From IMG/VR virus record IMGVR_UViG_3300032333_000299, positions 1 through 23,432 of that record: DNA of 23,432 nt; one strand, 5' to 3'. Below, piece after piece: positions 21,613 through 23,432 of the stretch. The DNA is from a virus. Within the stretch, counting starts at the first letter, position 1. Each line of letters opens with the position of its first letter. The notes beneath the pieces were generated by a model that worked only from the letters and a program-made list of their open reading frames with translations, was not told the DNA's origin and searched no databases. Made by a program: the position numbers and the translations under genes.

Positions 21613-22367
21613 CCACCCTCCCCGGCCTCCGCCTCCCCGGCTACGTCGACGGCATCGACGTGTCCGCGGTCCAGCGCATCGCGGACCCCCAGGCGGTCTA
21701 CGACGCGGGCTTTCGCTTCGCCTTCGTGAAGCTCAGCGAGGGCGCAAACTACTGCGACCCTCGCGCGCAGAGCCACCTCGCAGCCCTTCGCAGCGCCGGG
21801 CTGCACGTCGGGGGCTACGGGTTCGCGCGCGTCGCTGGCGAGCCTCGTGCGCAGGCGCGCGCCACGGTCGACCGGTGCGCGGGCGCGGAGCACCTCGTGC
21901 GGCCCGTGCTGGACCTCGAGACGGCGCCGGCGGACTGGAGCTCGGGCGCGCTGTTCGCGTGGGCGGTGGACTGGCTGGCCGAGGCGAGCCGCGCCGGGTG
22001 CGCCCCGGTGCTCTACTCGTACACGTCGTTTTTGTCCGGCCGCCTGACGGTGGCGGACCGGCGCACGCTGCTCGCCGCGGCGCCGCTCTGGCTCGCCCAA
22101 TATCGCAGCATCACCAGCGCGTGGGCACCGGCCTCCGAGGCTGACATGCCGAAGGGCTACGACTGGCAGCTCTGGCAGTACTCGGGGGACGGTGGCCATC
22201 CGGTGCCGGGCATTCCGGGCGCCACGGACCGGAATCTGTTCCGCGGCGACGAGTCAGCGCTGCGCGCGTGGTTCGGCCTTCCGCCCGATGGCACGACGCT
22301 GGACATGGGCGGCCCGGTGCACGGGTCACACGTCGTTGACGCGGCGCTGGGGCGGGGCGAGGACTAG
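21609..22367 (+). CDS. GH25 muramidase (endolysin)
   Basis: This 252-aa protein would cut the glycan strands of peptidoglycan at the end of infection. GH25 features are clear. GIDVSAVQ has the first Asp (D17), and FVKLSEG has E44 (the family usually has KATEG). Strand HVGGYGFARV follows, then the catalytic pair VLDLET (D102, E104), and a late WQLWQYSGDG with the closing strand. No signal peptide or membrane segment is present, so it needs a holin to reach the wall. The C-terminal ~30 residues after LRAWFGLP are a short tail, not a recognised wall-binding domain. ATG 21609 overlaps the methyltransferase stop as ATGA; the frame is open upstream, but only inside that gene. Confidence 0.93.
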   Translation: MTTLPGLRLPGYVDGIDVSAVQRIADPQAVYDAGFRFAFVKLSEGANYCDPRAQSHLAALRSAGLHVGGYGFARVAGEPRAQARATVDRCAGAEHLVRPVLDLETAPADWSSGALFAWAVDWLAEASRAGCAPVLYSYTSFLSGRLTVADRRTLLAAAPLWLAQYRSITSAWAPASEADMPKGYDWQLWQYSGDGGHPVPGIPGATDRNLFRGDESALRAWFGLPPDGTTLDMGGPVHGSHVVDAALGRGED

Positions 22368-22378
22368 GGCTCCAGCCC
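22367..22378. terminator. Weak hairpin at the convergent gene junction
   Basis: GGGCT and AGCCC flank a two-base loop immediately at the lysozyme stop, followed by a T-containing but mixed stretch. It sits in the 16-base gap where plus- and minus-strand genes converge, where a bidirectional terminator would be useful. The stem is only five pairs and the loop is tight, so real termination is uncertain. Confidence 0.25.
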
Positions 22379-22383
22379 GGTCT

Positions 22384-22647
22384 TCATTCCGTCAAGGCGT
22401 CGTCGGCCTCAGCCCATTGGACCAGTTCGGTCAGCACGTTGCCCGGCTTCCCGATGGCGCGGAGGAGGATGCGGCGGGCCAGCGTCGACTCATGCAGCAG
22501 CTCCGCCACCACGCCCGAGGCGCCGCGAGGGTGCGCCCTGCCGCGCGCGCGGAGCTCCGCAGCCACCTCGGGCGGCAGGTGGACCGTGACGCGCGTGGTG
22601 TGGCGCTGGGCGTCGGGGACGGGCTTGCCCGGCTTGCGCTTGCTCAT
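22384..22647 (-). CDS. Ribbon-helix-helix-like small DNA-binding protein (87 aa)
   Basis: After a basic start (MSKRKPGKPVPDAQRH) the segment TTRVTVHLPPEVAAELRARGR (about residues 17-37) reads as the beta strand and first helix of a ribbon-helix-helix protein. ASGVVAELLHES is the second helix. The last 30 residues are an added helix (RRILLRAIGKPGNVLTELVQWAEAD). Such proteins bind operator DNA as dimers, with the strand in the major groove. The ATG at 22647 overlaps the upstream gene's stop as ATGA; an ATG ten codons earlier is possible. It is the second gene of a two-gene minus-strand operon, so it may control the palindrome ahead of the first gene. Confidence 0.7.
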   Translation of the reverse strand: MSKRKPGKPVPDAQRHTTRVTVHLPPEVAAELRARGRAHPRGASGVVAELLHESTLARRILLRAIGKPGNVLTELVQWAEADDALTE

Positions 22648-23018
22648 CGCGCGCCCCGCGCGCCCCGCGCGAGCCATCGCAGCGCGCAGCCGGCGTCCTC
22701 CGCGCGCTCGACCATGACGCGCACGGCGTAGCGGTCCGCGTCGCTGTCGTAGGACAGGCGGCCCCGCAGGCGCACGAGGCGGTCGCCCTCGCGGACAGAG
22801 AGCGAGTACTCGCGGATGTAGGCGCGGAGGTCGTCCTCAGACGAGCACGCGGACACGCCGAGGGGCTGCGTCTCGACGCGCTCTTCGTCGCACGTCCAGC
22901 CGTCCGGGCGCCGGGGGTCGAGCAGCCCCTCCAGCGTCTCCGCGCCGCGGTGGATCCTGTAGGCCACGGCGTGGCCCGTCACGTCCGCCCGCTTCGCCCC
23001 TGCTGCTCGCTTCGCCAT
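22644..23018 (-). CDS. Hypothetical protein, first gene of the minus-strand operon (124 aa)
   Basis: The start is taken at ATG 23018 (MAKRAAGAKRADV), just after a promoter-like sequence; the frame is open 20 codons further upstream but without a coding look. The middle holds DGWTCDEERVETQPLGVSAC. A mixed alpha/beta part follows (SSEDDLRAYIREYSLSVREGD, then LVRLRGRLSYDSDADRYAVRVMVE) and an Arg-rich tail. The beta ending suggests a compact fold. No known family is recognised. As a small lone protein co-transcribed with a ribbon-helix-helix regulator at a phage strand switch it could be an early host-takeover protein, which is only position-based. Confidence 0.65.
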   Translation of the reverse strand: MAKRAAGAKRADVTGHAVAYRIHRGAETLEGLLDPRRPDGWTCDEERVETQPLGVSACSSEDDLRAYIREYSLSVREGDRLVRLRGRLSYDSDADRYAVRVMVERAEDAGCALRWLARGARGAR

Positions 23019-23025
23019 GTCGTGG

Positions 23026-23053
23026 AATCTAGTACGCTGGTGTACCAGCGCAA
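23026..23053 (-). promoter_or_regulatory. Candidate sigma70-type promoter for the minus-strand operon
   Basis: Read on the minus strand, TTGCGC (23053-23048) and TAGATT (23031-23026) lie 16 bases apart as weak -35 and -10 boxes. The -10 box ends seven bases before the ATG at 23018, so the transcript would begin at or beside the start codon (leaderless). This is a local AT-richer spot in GC-rich DNA. The box matches are partial, so this is a candidate only. Confidence 0.4.
23035..23050. promoter_or_regulatory. Perfect 6-4-6 palindrome, operator candidate
   Basis: CGCTGG (23035-23040), TGTA (23041-23044) and CCAGCG (23045-23050) form a perfect inverted repeat. It lies almost entirely in the spacer between the candidate -35 and -10 boxes, touching the -35 box. 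A repressor bound here would block the polymerase. The ribbon-helix-helix-like product of the same operon is the natural suspect. Confidence 0.5.
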
Positions 23054-23123
23054 CGGGTCCACGGTCGATTGTCCGCAAGTGCCCGTAACGCTTCGTTTCT
23101 TAGTCGCATGCAACTCATCCGCC

Positions 23124-23135
23124 CGCACAAGTGCG
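23124..23135. repeat. Short inverted repeat after the 23139 gene
   Basis: CGCAC, AA, GTGCG forms a perfect five-pair palindrome three bases past the stop of the minus-strand ORF at 23139-23354. It may be a small operator half or part of a terminator stem; no T-run follows in the direction of that gene. The remaining DNA between 23019 and 23138 holds only this and the promoter/operator above. Confidence 0.3.
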
Positions 23136-23138
23136 CGC

Positions 23139-23354
23139 CTACGACCGCCACACGGGCACGACCGCCCCCGGCGCGACGGCCACGCACGCCGCCAGCTCGC
23201 GCACGATGGCGCGTCGCTCCGGCCCCGTGGCGGCCTCCCACGCGCGCGCCAAGGTGTCGACGTCGGCCAGGCGCTCACGGCGCGGCCGCGCGTCCCGGGG
23301 CGCCTCGGCGAGCCCGCGCGGAGGCGGGCACGCCGTGGAGTATCGCGCCGCCAT
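23139..23354 (-). CDS. Short hypothetical ORF (71 aa)
   Basis: The frame opens at ATG 23354 after an in-frame TAA and ends at TAG 23139. The product is helical in its middle (ERLADVDTLARAWEAATGPERRAIVREL), ending ACVAVAPGAVVPVWRS, with third positions rich in G and C as in neighbouring genes. The 'W..at..eRRaiv.eL...V.VapG' ending recalls the C-terminal tail of large serine recombinases, but nothing catalytic is present, so this is no more than a resemblance. No Shine-Dalgarno is clear. It overlaps the end of the gene entering from the right by 80 bases. Confidence 0.4.
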   Translation of the reverse strand: MAARYSTACPPPRGLAEAPRDARPRRERLADVDTLARAWEAATGPERRAIVRELAACVAVAPGAVVPVWRS

Positions 23355-23430
23355 CGGACCGGCCAGCGATTACCCGCCCCGTCTCGATATCCCACTTGCT
23401 GGGTTCGTTCTTTTGCGGGCAAAGGTAGAT
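23275..23430 (-). CDS. C-terminal end of an unknown gene running off the right edge
   Basis: On the minus strand the frame is open from the window edge to TGA at 23277-23275, giving 51 residues. The stretch IYLCPQKNEPSKWDIETGRV followed by IAGRSDGGAIL has varied, protein-like composition unlike the Arg/Pro-rich shadows on the other strand. The last twenty residues become Ala/Arg-rich. The start lies outside the window and the family is not recognised. An alternative is that this frame and the 23139-23354 ORF are one gene split by a frameshift in the 23275-23354 overlap. Confidence 0.4.
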   Translation of the reverse strand: MYLCPQKNEPSKWDIETGRVIAGRSDGGAILHGVPASARARRGAPGRAAAP

Positions 23431-23432
23431 GC

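Noticed and set aside
23069-23428. 119-codon plus-strand ORF at the right end
   Set aside because: Its product is dominated by Arg, Pro and Ala, and it lies opposite two more protein-like minus-strand frames.
1-23432. tRNA genes, CRISPR arrays, att sites, replication origin
   Set aside because: No cloverleaf-like segments, spaced repeats, AT-rich iterons or integrase-linked repeats were seen; a profile-based search could still find a cryptic one.

Overview
The window reads as part of one high-GC phage or prophage genome of the short-tailed (podovirus-like) type. Every junction from the left edge to about 22.37 kb lies on the plus strand, with almost no intergenic DNA. Most genes are joined by 4-base ATGA or GTGA overlaps or by TGATG. 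Codons end in G or C nearly everywhere, so the host is probably a high-GC bacterium. A deltaproteobacterial or myxobacterial host is a guess from base composition and the style of the internal virion proteins, not something the sequence proves. No integrase, replication or RNA polymerase gene is visible, so temperate or lytic lifestyle cannot be decided.

Layout of the plus strand. (1) Packaging, 3-2319: the C-terminal part of a probable small terminase, a complete large terminase (ATPase plus RNase H-like nuclease), and a separate protein with a 'DATsVGRPV' motif that looks like a second RNase H-fold protein. (2) Small-gene cassette, 2337-3980: seven short genes including a 12-codon bridging ORF, a CxxCxxCC (YkgJ-type) protein and a GNAT acetyltransferase. 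One gene carries a perfect 12-bp inverted repeat. (3) Head, 3977-8079: portal, scaffold, major capsid protein and an acidic small protein. (4) Tail, 8086-12262: adaptor, a small tail protein and a 1037-aa nozzle-like protein. (5) Ejection apparatus, 12259-17392: three Ala-rich internal virion proteins of 318, 626 and 766 aa. (6) Tail or decoration protein, 17389-18060. (7) Lysis and accessory genes, 18057-22367: two coiled-coil proteins with a C-terminal membrane segment, a Cys-rich probable lipoprotein, small hypotheticals, a DNA methyltransferase and a GH25 lysozyme.

The most striking element is in the methyltransferase gene. A complete HNH homing-endonuclease gene (198 aa) sits inside it in another reading frame. 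It lies on an inferred insert of about 609 bp (203 codons) that leaves the methyltransferase frame open from start to stop. Removing the insert on paper joins the two methyltransferase halves at a plausible loop between the DPPY half and the HPTVKP and FxGxG half.

After 22.37 kb the strand switches. Two coupled minus-strand genes, a hypothetical followed by a ribbon-helix-helix-like protein, converge on the lysozyme gene. Upstream of them is a compact promoter candidate whose spacer holds a perfect 6-4-6 palindrome, suggesting an autoregulated regulatory operon. Further right are a short minus-strand ORF and the tail end of another minus-strand gene that runs out of the window.
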